Of a DNA stretch of 64,000 nucleotides, positions 27,865 to 39,300 are shown piece after piece (the stretch's first letter is position 1; every line of letters begins with the position of its first letter). The notes below the pieces were generated by a model. The model searched no databases and was not told the DNA's origin. It saw only the letters and a list, made by a program, of their open reading frames with translations. The stretch is taken from NCBI GenBank assembly GCA_032158295.1, contig CM063248.1, positions 21,353,273 to 21,417,272 on the forward strand, written 5' to 3'. Position numbers and translations under genes: made by a program. This stretch comes from Pycnopodia helianthoides (taxonomy: Eukaryota; Echinodermata; Asteroidea; Forcipulatida; Asteriidae).

Positions 27865-28689
27865 TTGTTATAAATTTGTTTGCAATGGTACGGGACCTTT
27901 ATATCCTGGACTCCATCGCGTTGTATGCAACAGAGGAGTCCAACCTGGGCTAAGGTGAAGACTAGGTGTGTGTGAAAACAGGTGGAAAGTTGTGCTTGGT
28001 AAATAAGTGCGAGTAAAAAACAAAACTAATTAGAGCTAATGGGTGTAGATGTGTGACCTAAGTTGTATGGTCACAGAAACTCACACTCAAACTTTAAAGT
28101 GATTTGAATATTTATGACTCTTTTGCATATATTTAGGCCTAGTGGTCTATTTATGTTCTAAAACAGGAATTTTTAGTGCATTTAAAACTTGTTTTCTGCA
28201 GTTGTCATCAGGCACCATCAGTTGTCAGGTTTTTAGTGCAACCCGATTTTCAATATAAAATTAATCAATAGACTGATTGCGCTTTCTAAGTCACGTGACC
28301 TATAGTACTAGAGTAGGTATCAAACATCAAGAAACAAGGCCCCCTCCTTAGGAAAATGCTGTTGTAAAGTACATGATGATTGTTGCATTTGTTTATTCGA
28401 TCGAGAGTTTTCTTTCTGGTAATCTGGACAGAGTTTTACCGGAGACATTACTGGAGTGGCTGAGTAAGGCAAGTAAGGACAGTTCCCAGCAAGTCTTTGA
28501 AATTCTAAAAAGAACAATATGTTCATGATGTGGTGCTCACACAGACGACTGCAATCACATGCTTTTCAACACGAGAGTGTTGCAATTTTGAAGCTGAAAT
28601 CATCAACATGAAAAGGCTTTCCAAAAAATGCATGGCTCGTTGCATGCAAGTAATCGTATGCATTGCATTCAAATTTTGGTGAGGTGACC

Positions 28690-28990
28690 AGATTGCCAAT
28701 ACTGCAATAGTAATACAATGTGGCATGCGATCTGCCTTCCCTCTTGTGTTTTCAACAGCCATAGTTGGAATGAAGTTAACCCAATAAGCTGGACTCTCTC
28801 CATTTCTTGGCCTAAGAGCATCATCAGAGACCGTTTATGATCTTTTGAATGGAAGCTCACAATTTTTGCAATTTTTTTTCCCAATGTTCACTTACGCATA
28901 GCACGACTGTGGTGAGTATACATTCAAACAACTTTTTGCTGGCTCATTTTGGTAAAATTTGATGAAGAATCTCCAAGCTGACAATCGCAC
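28690..28990. repeat. Diverged duplicated segment, copy 1
   Basis: Shares an ordered series of blocks with 29890-30155: CTGGACTC near 28790, TTCTTGGCCTAAG (TTCGTGGCCTGAG in copy 2), ATCAGAGAC, CCCAATGTTCACTTAC near 28881 and TGAAGAATCTCCAAG near 28962. The copies are in direct orientation 1.1-1.2 kb apart. Confidence 0.65.
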
Positions 28991-29015
28991 GTTTAAACAA
29001 ACATGCGATTGTCAG
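28978..29015. repeat. Hairpin at the end of duplicated segment 1
   Basis: CTGACAATCGCACGTTT and AACATGCGATTGTCAG pair over about 13-15 bp around a short AT-rich loop. In the second segment the corresponding place (near 30127) carries a shorter inverted motif, ACTGACATGTTT/ACTCGTCAGT. Confidence 0.7.
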
Positions 29016-29168
29016 TCCAGTATATTGGCATTATTTATGTTGCTAGACTGGAGTAAAAAAGATGGTGAGATTTATCTCTTTGTTTCCAATGATGAAACGG
29101 TTTGTAGGGTTGATTTTATTATTTATTTTAATTTTTTGTCAGACCTTTGTGTGCATTCATTTAGCTTT

Positions 29169-29289
29169 CCCAGGTCGACCCATGTCTGACCACAGTGAGT
29201 TCAAGTAGCTTTGTCGTCAGTGTTGTGGGTCAGCCAGAACAGCTCCAAGTATTCTGCTCATGGAGTAAGTCACATAGGGCTGACCTGGG
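29169..29289. repeat. Short fold-back with CCCAGGTCGACC ends
   Basis: CCCAGGTCGACCCATGTCTG on the left is the inexact inverse of CACATAGGGCTGACCTGGG on the right, with about 80 nt between. It could be a small non-autonomous element or part of the surrounding duplicated unit. Confidence 0.55.
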
Positions 29290-29405
29290 TGAAAAACGTC
29301 ACTACGGAAAACTTTTCCAATGGCTGCCATTTTTTTGTTATTCAGCAGGACACTTTCAGAAAGTTTGACACACATTTTCACCCTTAAACAGCAACTTTGT
29401 AAGCA

Positions 29406-29436
<31 letters not shown>

Positions 29437-29889
29437 CATTAAACCTGGGTTTGTTTAATAACTTTACTATGCAGGGGTACCATAAGAACTATTGTCCAAT
29501 CATTTTGTTAATCCTTGAAGAGTTTCAGACGTACGGACATAATGAAAGTAGATCCGGTTGACTGTCCCAATATGCATTGGATGAATGCTAGAGGAAGTTT
29601 GTATTAAATTAGCTCTTGTCGGGGGCTCACCTGAACCGGGTTGACACGGGCAAGCTTATCAAAAGCACCCATAATTTCTCCATGGTTATACATTACATAG
29701 ATAGTTGCAACATTAGACTGCTGGCAGTAGTGTGGGTAAATTCAGTTGCGTGTGCGTGATGGAGTAACAATTGATTCTTCTCAAGTTTTGCTGTGATAAT
29801 TATCATGGATCATGTACAAGCCCATTGTAAGCTGATGGAAACTTGAGAGGATCGAAAATTACTTTTATACTTTAGAGGCCCACTAAGGT

Positions 29890-30155
29890 TATCTCTCCCT
29901 CCAGCAATGTGCCAAATACACTGGACTCCCTTCGCTTCGTGGCCTGAGGCCCTCATGGTATCAGAGACTGACATGACCTTTCGAATGAGAGCTATTATTT
30001 GTTTACCAAAATTTTGTCCCCAATGTTCACTTACCCATTAAAAGTACACAGTTGTGGCGAGTACATTAAAGCGATTTAGTGCTGACTTGTTTTGATGTAA
30101 TTTTATGAAGAATCTCCAAGTTATACTGACATGTTTAAAACTCGTCAGTAGCCAT
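29890..30155. repeat. Diverged duplicated segment, copy 2
   Basis: Direct-orientation relative of 28690-28990 (blocks listed there). Similarity is clear in CCCAATGTTCACTTACCCAT at 30020 and ATGAAGAATCTCCAAG at 30106, weaker elsewhere. Confidence 0.65.
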
Positions 30156-30687
30156 ACTGTTCACTGATGCCTGCATGTTGATACATGTCATGTTGGTCAT
30201 TTATGCTCAGCAAAGTTTTAGTAGATCGATCCATAAAGAATGCTTCACTCCTCCCATCCCCTTTATGTAACTAAACTTGTCAATTGCGACCCGGACAAAA
30301 CTGTGTTTTATAAGAAAAAAAACATTGGCTTAACCTTGAGTTACACTCATATATAAATGCAGCAAATTTGTAAACATAGTTTCAAAGATAGCATTTTTTG
30401 CTGCTGTTGGTTCTAAGTTATGTAAGTCTAAGTACAGTACAGTTAGTGTCAAGGTTCATACCTTTTTCTATTGTAACATTTATGGAATAAGATCACAGTT
30501 ATGATGTTGTCTACACTTTTCAGCAAAAGCAAGTATAGTTCTCACCGGATCTTATGTAGTTATTTGGTGCATTTCAGACGTGCATGAATATTGTACATGA
30601 ACCATTAAACATTGCAACCATTCGATGTCATGTTAAACGCAGATCTTGAATTCAACCAGACTATGGAGGCCATGGCCTCAGTCTGGG

Positions 30688-30764
30688 TGCCCCTTCAAAA
30701 GTTTCCCATAAACTTTAAGATTTTCCGATGGAAGTGCCCTTTGCAAAGGGAAAATGGCCTTGCC
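30688..30764. repeat. Dispersed repeat, copy 1
   Basis: TGCCCCTTCAAAAGTTTC, then GGAAGTGCCCTTTGCAAA and GGAAAATGGCCTTGCC, match the blocks TGCCTCTTCAAAATGTT, GGAAGTGCTCTTCACAAA and TGGAAATGGTCTAGCC at 63492-63556 in the same order. The 103-codon open frame across this repeat is therefore unlikely to be a gene. Confidence 0.6.
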
Positions 30765-32320
30765 CTCTCAAAGATGAAATTTCTGCCTGACACTACTTTA
30801 GTTTGCAGTATGAGGCTGGCTGGGAGCTTCATTGGATTTCCTGCTGCTTTGATTATACATGTAGGCCCTACATGTTCAAAGCAGGATGTTTCTCATCATT
30901 CTGACTCACTGCCTTTGTTTTAACAATGCAGTTTTTATACATGGGGCTTAAAACTAGTACAAGTACATGTATGTACCAATGAAAGGTTTTTTACATGTTT
31001 GGTTTTCAAAGAAAATTCATCCCAGTTTTTAAAATTTATTTAGCAAAGGTATTTATGTATGATTATTGAATTAGTTGTTTGTACAACAAGAGACACATCA
31101 AGAAATCCCCACCAATTCAGCTTATTTGCATTTCTGGAAATGTTGTACATAACAAAAAGAGCCATCAGTGGGCTCTCCACACAGGCTACACATACCTCCC
31201 TAGAGTGAACAGGTCTGCTAAACGTTCATGATTCTGTTATTATGCACAGTTGCTAAGTCTTTGAGTAGGTGCCAACCATTGCTCCCAACCATTGCATGTT
31301 AGTGCAAAAATTACAAAATTATGGGGGATTTTTAGCATGATATTTGGTGTGATATTTAAAAGGCACCTGTCTTCTTATTGCATTTAAAAATCAAATCAAA
31401 AATGTAGCAGTGTCTTCTGTTGTCATTATGTGTGTATTGCCTAAATGGACACAGTGAAACAAATATATATTTGTGTTTTAAAGCTTCTCTACAATTGAAG
31501 TTTCAACATTTTTGGAATGTAATTGAATCATCTGCAAATGCGCAAACAATTCCATTATTCTCCTTGCTGTAAATGATAGGGGCATTGTACTTCAAACATT
31601 AATCAGTTTTTCATTGGGTCTCCTCTTTTCACTTCCATGGTCTGATTATAAATTGATCGCACATGCACCTACATGTAGGATGAATAAACAGTTCTAAATA
31701 TTCATTTGAAGAATTTTTCTTTACAAGTAACATGTGGTGAGATTTCTTACAGTGTACTTTGTAGGCATGTACAACCACCACAACGTGTGTACATGTACGT
31801 GGTTTAAAAAATTAGTATATTTAGTATAAATAATTTCAATGTAATCAAACCCACAATCTAATACATGCTTAAAAGTAAACTGGTAAAAAAAAATGTGTTA
31901 AATCATATTATATTTCAAATCATTGCTCAAAATATAGGAAAAGTACATAAACAGGTATTTATGTATTGTATTATAACCATGGTCATTGTTGTAACAGTAA
32001 CAGTTCACATAAGTCAGTACCTCCTGCTCAAATTCAATCTGTGTGATTGAACTCTTTAAGTGCCAGGTCAACTGAAGAAAAAAACCTATCCTTGAATGTT
32101 CAGTGATCTGAATTATCCATACTCAATAGCGGGTATGTGCCCTACATTGTAGTATTATTCACTATGCATCTGATAAATAGGTTGTTATTCTCGTAAGAAA
32201 GAAACATTTTGTGGAACACAATTAAACATTAAATTTGCAACTTATTGACAGAAAACAAGAACGAATCAAAGCAAAGCAAAACAAAACAAATTCAAAACAT
32301 CTTCACTAGTGCTACATGTA

Positions 32321-32429
32321 GTTTTATACATTATTTGCTAAACTGAACTAAAAAGTTTTAGTTCAATTCAGCAAATAATGTATAAAACATGGAGTTGCCT
32401 AGTTCTAGTCGAATTTCTAGGCAACTCCA
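32321..32429. repeat. Two adjacent hairpins (33-34 bp and 13 bp stems)
   Basis: The first palindrome, 32321-32388, has arms GTTTTATACATTATTTGC... and ...GCAAATAATGTATAAAAC of 33-34 bp with two mismatches and a loop of about one base. Immediately after it, 32390-32429 forms a perfect 13-bp stem TGGAGTTGCCTAG/CTAGGCAACTCCA. Such loop-free long palindromes are unstable in DNA, so this may be recent or selected. Confidence 0.85.
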
Positions 32430-33152
32430 CATGGACATGTTTTGTTTTAACTACTTTCAGTCTGATAAATACTCAAGTGGTTGTAAATGAACATTTAATA
32501 TGCTTTAACAAAAAGAAATACTAATTTGGTACAGGTACAGACTTCATGCCCACTGTTATTTCATTTACTGGTGTCACATATTTTTACTCCCAGCAATGAC
32601 TTCAACCTGGTAAAATATCAAGGGTTAATTAGGACAAGGGTTTTTCTGTCCCCATGGTACAGTACTTGAGGCATGGTGTCATTGTGTGGATGAATACACT
32701 CTGCTGTAGGAATTGAAATTCTTATCATTCTAAATATAGCCATCACTTTGCTGCTTGAGCATCCTCTGGTGAGAATGTCCTGAGGGAATTCAGTGCAGGG
32801 AAAATGTATGCTCCTTGATGTGACAACTCTTTCTTGTACTAGTTAGCCAAGAAATACCATTTGTGGTTGCTTTCTTGCAAGAGCAAGATGCCAATAATAG
32901 AATCCTTGGTTTAACTGCTCGTAAAGTTCAGGGACACCTGATTACGGACTGTTAATGAAAATATGTGAAATAATTATGTCATGTGATGTGAGAACATTTT
33001 TTCTATGTATTTGTCAAACCCTCAGACATGAATAGTTGATTGAGTTCAACTAACCATTTAATTTGTAGTCCTAAATGTGTTACGTTCATTGGGAATAATT
33101 TCCTTCTATAGTAAAACATATTGGTTTATTTCGGGTAGACAGTCAATACTAA

Positions 33153-33243
33153 CTCCCTGAGGTGTTGGAAGTTGGCAAACTAGTACTTGGGGCAAAGCTG
33201 AGGGAACTACATGTAGTTTGTCAACTTCCAATACCTTGGGGAG
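33153..33243. repeat. Inverted repeat with about 28-bp arms
   Basis: CTCCCTGAGGTGTTGGAAGT followed by TGGCAAACTA pairs with TAGTTTGTCAACTTCCAATA and CCTTGGGGAG, with few mismatches. Loop of about 30 nt. Confidence 0.7.
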
Positions 33244-34869
33244 CTACATGTACTTGTAATATCGACTGGCCACCCTCAAACCATGTTATTTGTATACTGT
33301 ACACTGTATTCTTTAAGGGAGGTAGATTAAGTTTAAACTTCTCAACCCTAACCAAACCCATCAATTCCACACTAATGGGCCAATATTGCATTCCGTACCC
33401 TTAAAGATTGTAAGTAGTAAAAACTGAGATATTGCTGTGGGTTTAAGCAATCATAAGGAAATAAGTCACATATGAACATTGGACAGACACTTTTGTGAAA
33501 AATTCTGTCCACATATGTGTATGTAACAATTGTTTGTATTTTACTTATATTATAGACACCTTGCATAGGTTGCCATCGCTGAGGTCACTCAATGAGAGCG
33601 TGAATGTGTGTATGCGCCATGCACAACTCTCAGCCATTGATGGTTCTTGTTAGTGAGGGCGCTGTTTGATCTTGTGACTTTATCTGCAAGGGGTTTATTT
33701 CTTAAATAACCAGGCAAGGGACATTCTTAAATTTGGCTGGTACATGTATAGGGTCTGTAGAATTGGTATTGGACAACGTTGAGCCAATCAATTTATTTTA
33801 CAAAAAAGGTTTGTCCTCGTTAAATACATAGTGTAAATTTTGAAGATTTATCCCCTCCAGTTTCTTTTATACCATGCCTGTGATATGTGGCAGAGGGTGT
33901 CTCCCCCCCCCCCCCAACAACTAAAATATTCCCATACTTTAACACACTTTTGTCTTCTTGTGCAGACAGCAGAAGTACCCCCTAAAATTCTCTACAGAAT
34001 TTCTGAGATTCCGAGAGCACAATGAAGACACTATAGGGAGGGGAGGGGGTCACCATGCCACATATCGAGCAACAAATGGTTTCTTTGATACTTTGTCATT
34101 TACCTTTTTTCAACCACACTCCTCATGTGCCTAATACAAAAATACATGACAACATACATGTACATGCTGTACTTAATATGCCCATATTCTGTTCGACTGA
34201 GGACTGCACTAACCTGAAGCGCATAAGATCAGGCATACAGGTGTAATCAGAGTCAATTGATGTTAAATTACAAAGGGAGTTTGGGTTAATGATTACTTTT
34301 GTAACTTTACCCTTTTATTTTTTCCTTTTAACTTGTGCATTTCTGCTTGTCAGTACTTTGTAACAATATAAAAGAGTGTGACTGCCTACAAGATACATTC
34401 ATTACATGATCCATAACCACAAAGAAAAGATGACATAGAAGAGGAAAAAAAGTATGTGGTTTTAACACATTGACTGGGAAGAAGGATAATCTGTCTACAT
34501 CAACATGATAAGCCAAATGTAATAAGATCATAGTCACTGAGCCATGCTGTAAAGTATTGACTGGCTACTGCTAGATTTCTGATACATGTACCATGTACAT
34601 ATAGTTCATGACCATTATGCATTGCTTATTAGCCATTTCCACTTGCAGCCAGTTTCCTGATGATTTAATTTGATGTGCTGACCTAGTGTGGCATTTCTTG
34701 AGGACACATGTACATGTTATGTATGTAATAGAGATTAGTGTGAAAGAAGGGATAATTAAATGATCCGTCTACATGTAGGTAAAGGACATGTACATTATGC
34801 TTTGTCAATATTTACATTGAGATTCGTAACACTTTACACAGAGTAAGGCTAATACTAAAGCTGAATCCA

Positions 34870-35052
34870 GGGCCCAATTTCATAGAGCTGCTTAAGCACA
34901 AAAAGTAGCTAAGCACAACAAAATAATGCTTACCAAAATAAGGTTACCAGTCAAACTGCCATATCTCATGCACAATTTGTAACTGGTATCCTGCTGAGCA
35001 GGCAGTTGTTAAGCAATATTTTCTGCTTAAGCAGCTCTATGAAATTGGGCCC
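34870..35052. mobile_element. MITE with GGGCCCAATTTCATAGAGC ends (copy 2, best preserved)
   Basis: The ends GGGCCCAATTTCATAGAGCT and AGCTCTATGAAATTGGGCCC are perfect inverses for 20 bp, continuing as GCTTAAGCA/TGCTTAAGC-type blocks. 183 bp, non-coding. Copies 1 and 3 are at 16402-16586 and 40469-40709. Confidence 0.85.
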
Positions 35053-35445
35053 AGATGTTTACATGTAGCAACATTTGTGTGGCTATACATGTTAGTAAGA
35101 ATGTTTCATTTACTGAGCAAGCCTAAACAAGAAGTTCCACTACTTGAACAAATTTAGTTTTACCGTTAATGATACATTTTAACCCTGGGCAAAGGACTTA
35201 CCATGTCCCTTGTGCTTATTGTCTTGTTTGCTTCATGTTACTATCATTGAATGCAGTGCATTATTTGGGGGTTTGCCTTAAAGTAGTTCACATGTGTTCA
35301 AGTGTGTGTGCTGTAATTGTATTTCAGAATTCTACTCTACTGCCGTAGGGGTGCCAGGGACTCGTTGGTCCATCTAAAAAACACCTGCCTGGTGCATAAC
35401 AACAATCAAACCTTGGTTTACTCTAGGATAAATTGAGGACAGGAC

Positions 35446-35460
35446 GGGGGGGGGGGGGGG
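35446..35460. repeat. Homopolymer run of 15 G
   Basis: Fifteen consecutive G. Similar runs: C13 at about 15551, T17G9 at about 29409, C14 at about 33901, and G-rich runs near 53714 and 53766. These are error-prone positions in any assembly. Confidence 0.9.
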
Positions 35461-36300
35461 AAATGGCTTGCAACTGTTCTAGTTTTTCTTGCAAGGATCA
35501 TGTTGCGGTGGCATGATGTGCTTTACATTTTGAAGTGCTTCGTGTATACACAGAACATGTTGAAATGAGCCTACATTGTTTGGCATTTACAAGTTCTAGA
35601 GTCTAGCATTCTGTTGCAAGGGGACATGTATTTATGCATCCTTTTTCTGAGCCCTGCATTTCTACATCATTTTTGTATCTGAATTAAATGTATCCAACCA
35701 TGCATAATATGTAGTTACACGTACAGACACGTGATCTTGAACACTTAGTTCAAGTTTGTCTTTCCTAGATACACTGTACATCATACATATACTGGTAAAT
35801 TTACGTAGTATCTGTTGTGCACAGGCCTTGCACAGTGTACCTGTCTGGCATTAAACACAATACTTGAGTAGCTACAGTGTACCATTACATGACATGTTAA
35901 TTTTTTTTCAAGATCAGCATTGCCTTTTTATGTGTTTGTATAAACGTTTTATTTCAGACATTGTACATGTACAATGATGGGAGATCACAATTTAATGTCT
36001 GATACATACGTGTGCACTTAACTAATAAGAACTTTATAAACATAAATTGTTTTATATATCATTTACTGTCTTCACATTACTTTGTTGAAGCTGGAATAAT
36101 TATGTTGGTACCAATAATTTTGTGGACTTATTTTATAACTGATTAATTAACACCGATTAATTTTTCAAATAAACGACTCTCTTATTCAAAGGTTAGAAGG
36201 TACCACATTTGTGGCACTCACGATACACAATATCTATCTCAAACTAGTTTCTCTTATTCTGTCCCTTTTCTCTCTTATTTGTTGCAGGAAGCCAGAAGCC

Positions 36301-39300
36301 ATGGCCAGCTATTCCAACATCACACCAGGAACATCTCGTCATCATAGACACCAAGAGACAGTCTATAAAGTAGGCATCTATGGTTGGCGCAAGAGATGCC
36401 TTTATCTTCTGATTCTTGTTCTGACATCTGTCATTATTGTTAATGTCGCTCTCACAGTCTGGATTCTCAGGGTGATGAATTTCACTATGGTAAGGCTATA
36501 TAGACTTATAGCAACAACAATATTAAATATGATTTTAAAAACACATGGGTGATCGGGAAAAAAATTTTCATATTTTTTTCTAGGCATTTTCATATTTTTT
36601 TTTAGTTTTCTTAATAGAGGACAATCGTGTATTTGTTTTTTACATCTCCTGTTTTTGCTGGAAGTGGAAGCACCATGGATTGGGATCTATTAATATTTGA
36701 TCCTGATTGTAAACTGTATGCTTTCTGTATATTTACTGGCAACCATGTTTTTCTTTGTTTCTCTTCTTATATTATATATAGTCCGGTATTGGGAAGCTGC
36801 AATTCACAAAGAATGGAATCCAGATAGGTGGTGAGGCTGAGTTTCTCAAGACGCTTTATGCTGCTGAAATTAAGTCTAAAGTAGTAAGTGATGCAAACCC
36901 TGCAGCCTTGTTCCGTAAATTCGCTATAAATAAATGATGCTCTAAAAAAGACACTTTGTAAGTGGAATGTCTTACTCAGTTATTTTACATCAATAGAAAA
37001 AACCACTCTGATTCAATCCAATTTCTGCCGTGGAAAGAGATGTGTTGTTGGCCTTGGGCTTTACAAACCCTTTAACAACTCTCCCATGCCTCTAATGTTA
37101 GCCTTGGTGTCCCTTGTATTGTTCTCATGTATAGGTTTATCTTTTGTTGCGCTCTATTTTAAGATTTTTTTTTCTCATTTCCAACAGGTTTTTTCAGACC
37201 AGAATATGTACCTTTAAAATTATAAGTCAGTCAACTAATAAAAAATATTAACAAATGTATTCCTAGACGCATTAATGTAATGTCTGCCATTCTTAATTAA
37301 ATTGAATGCTATTTAAAGTGTTGAATATGCGACGGAATTAGTGATTGTAACTTGATTACTCCTTACTAATATTTGTAAGTGATTCATTTGAATTGAGATC
37401 AGGTCTGAAGAAAGCTACATCAAGAATTGTTCAAAGGCTCATGTATAAAGACCTGTGTTATTAACAGCTTTCAATGTAATTAGAGCAACAGAGAGCCAGA
37501 ACTCCCTTGATATATGGAAAGTGTTACTGGCATTTCAATGAGCCTGGAGTGTCTAGCCACTAGCCATGTGTTGTTTATACATGGATAAGGGGTTCTCCAA
37601 GCCTTCTCACTCTGTTTAAAAAAGTACACTTGAATATGTCATTCATTACATGAAAATAGATCACAAAATGTTTCAAATGCCAGACTAATGTTAATAGTTG
37701 ATACAGTCAAAATACATCTCATTCAAAGTTGAACTTTATTCAGACCTGTGACTTGTCCTGAATTAAGGTTTTCTCAAAGGTCTCTTTGTTGCCAAAGTGT
37801 CTTGGGAGATAAACTTGACATTAAGAAAGGAATGCAAAACTCACACAATGCCCATGCCTCTAGACTTACATTTATCGTAGTGTAAAACCATCAACACCTA
37901 ACACCCTGGAAGCTCAGGACTTCATTGTTTGAAAACTGCTACCCATTTTTCTTACTTTTTATTTTAATTTTATTATTATTATATAAAATCACACTCCTGT
38001 AACCCTTTACAATACGATCATTTGTCTGAATTTTATCCTCTTGGTAAGTGATGATGTTTTGGAGCTGAGAGTGCAGTATAAATTAATGTTATACATACAT
38101 ATTCAATAATAATCATTTACAATGCACTTCTGGCTCCTATATTTTAGACTTGCCAACAGGACACAGTTAAGAACATAATCTTTAAAGGTGCAGGACCATT
38201 TTCATTATGCACATTGCACTCACATTAGAAAATATGTTATATCTATGTTAAAGACATTTTGCACCAGTTCAGTGAAGGTCTCCATGAATCTCCAGACTTG
38301 TTGTATCTATATTTGATTGTTACTCATTCAAAAAATGACACAGTTTTTATTCACATTCTTTGTTGCAGGACAAAAACTTAGTATTACAATCAGCGACGAA
38401 TGTTACAATTAATGCAAGAAACGGTTTAGAAAACACCACAAAAGGAAGGTTAATCATTGGTAAGTAACATGTAAATGAATGGTTACCATTCTGAAAATCT
38501 GATGAAATTTAATGGCCTGACATTTTGAAATTTAGATTTCTGTACTGGGTTTTCAATGCAAATATGGAGTTAATTTGCATTCATAAATACCCGGGACAGT
38601 TTATCCATTCTGATTGGTCGAGAGCACGTCACGTGGGGGTGTTTAAACGGACGATATAACACCAGCTAGAAGTGTTTAAACACACCTGTGGCGCGCAAGG
38701 TTTTACGCAGGCGCTAATTTACGCGAAACGCAATCAACACATATTGGTATTCAATCTAAAAACATAATAGTGTTATGACGCGCGCGTACGCACAACTGTT
38801 GAGCGTGTCATGTATATCCTTCGCGAAACAGGGCTCTAGGTCGTGACAGGAAATGAAAGTAAACAGAAAAGTTGAGATTTTTCCAACAATATTACGCTTT
38901 TTAACAAAAAGGGCATTTATGAATGGGAATAAAAGAGTAGTGACTTGGTCTTAACCGGCCGTTTAAAACCTTGCAGGGCCGTGGCCGTGCGATAAAGGAC
39001 CTCGCCTTCGGCTCGGTCCTTTATCACACGACCACGACCCTGCCGGTTTTAAACGGCCGGTTAAGACTGCGTCACTACCCTTTTATTCCCTTATTAATGT
39101 TTGTTTTGAATCGTGCACAAAATGTGAAAATTAATAATTACATGTCAGGAAAACACATGGTAATTGGCAACTGTCCAATATTTATTAATATTTGTATTGG
39201 GCTATGTGAACTGTCACCTATAAATGCATTTACAAATGTTTTACTATTACCAAGTAGTCAATCAAAGCCTCTGTGATGGTAAGCCTTGATGGTCAGTGCC

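Larger units (their letters stand above)
26062..36287. other. 10 kb spacer between divergent TUSC3/MAGT1 and sarcoglycan genes
   Basis: Both genes must be transcribed outward from this stretch, so it should hold their promoters and 5' UTR exons; I cannot place the start sites. Contents seen: a direct duplication next to TUSC3/MAGT1 (26226-26541), fold-back elements and perfect hairpins (27135-29289, 32321-32429, 33153-33243), two related segments (28690-28990 and 29890-30155), a dispersed repeat (30688-30764), a MITE (34870-35052) and poly-C/poly-G runs near 33901 and 35446. No coding exon is recognisable. The 5' UTR of the sarcoglycan mRNA is spliced in at 36288 after the acceptor TTGTTGCAG. 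Confidence 0.6.

Noticed and set aside
28690..30155. CRISPR-like or satellite array
   Set aside because: Only two diverged copies more than 1 kb apart, no regular short repeats or spacers; the window is nuclear animal DNA.
30612..30923. 103-codon open frame in the spacer
   Set aside because: Overlaps a dispersed repeat shared with 63492-63556, so the frame is likely accidental.
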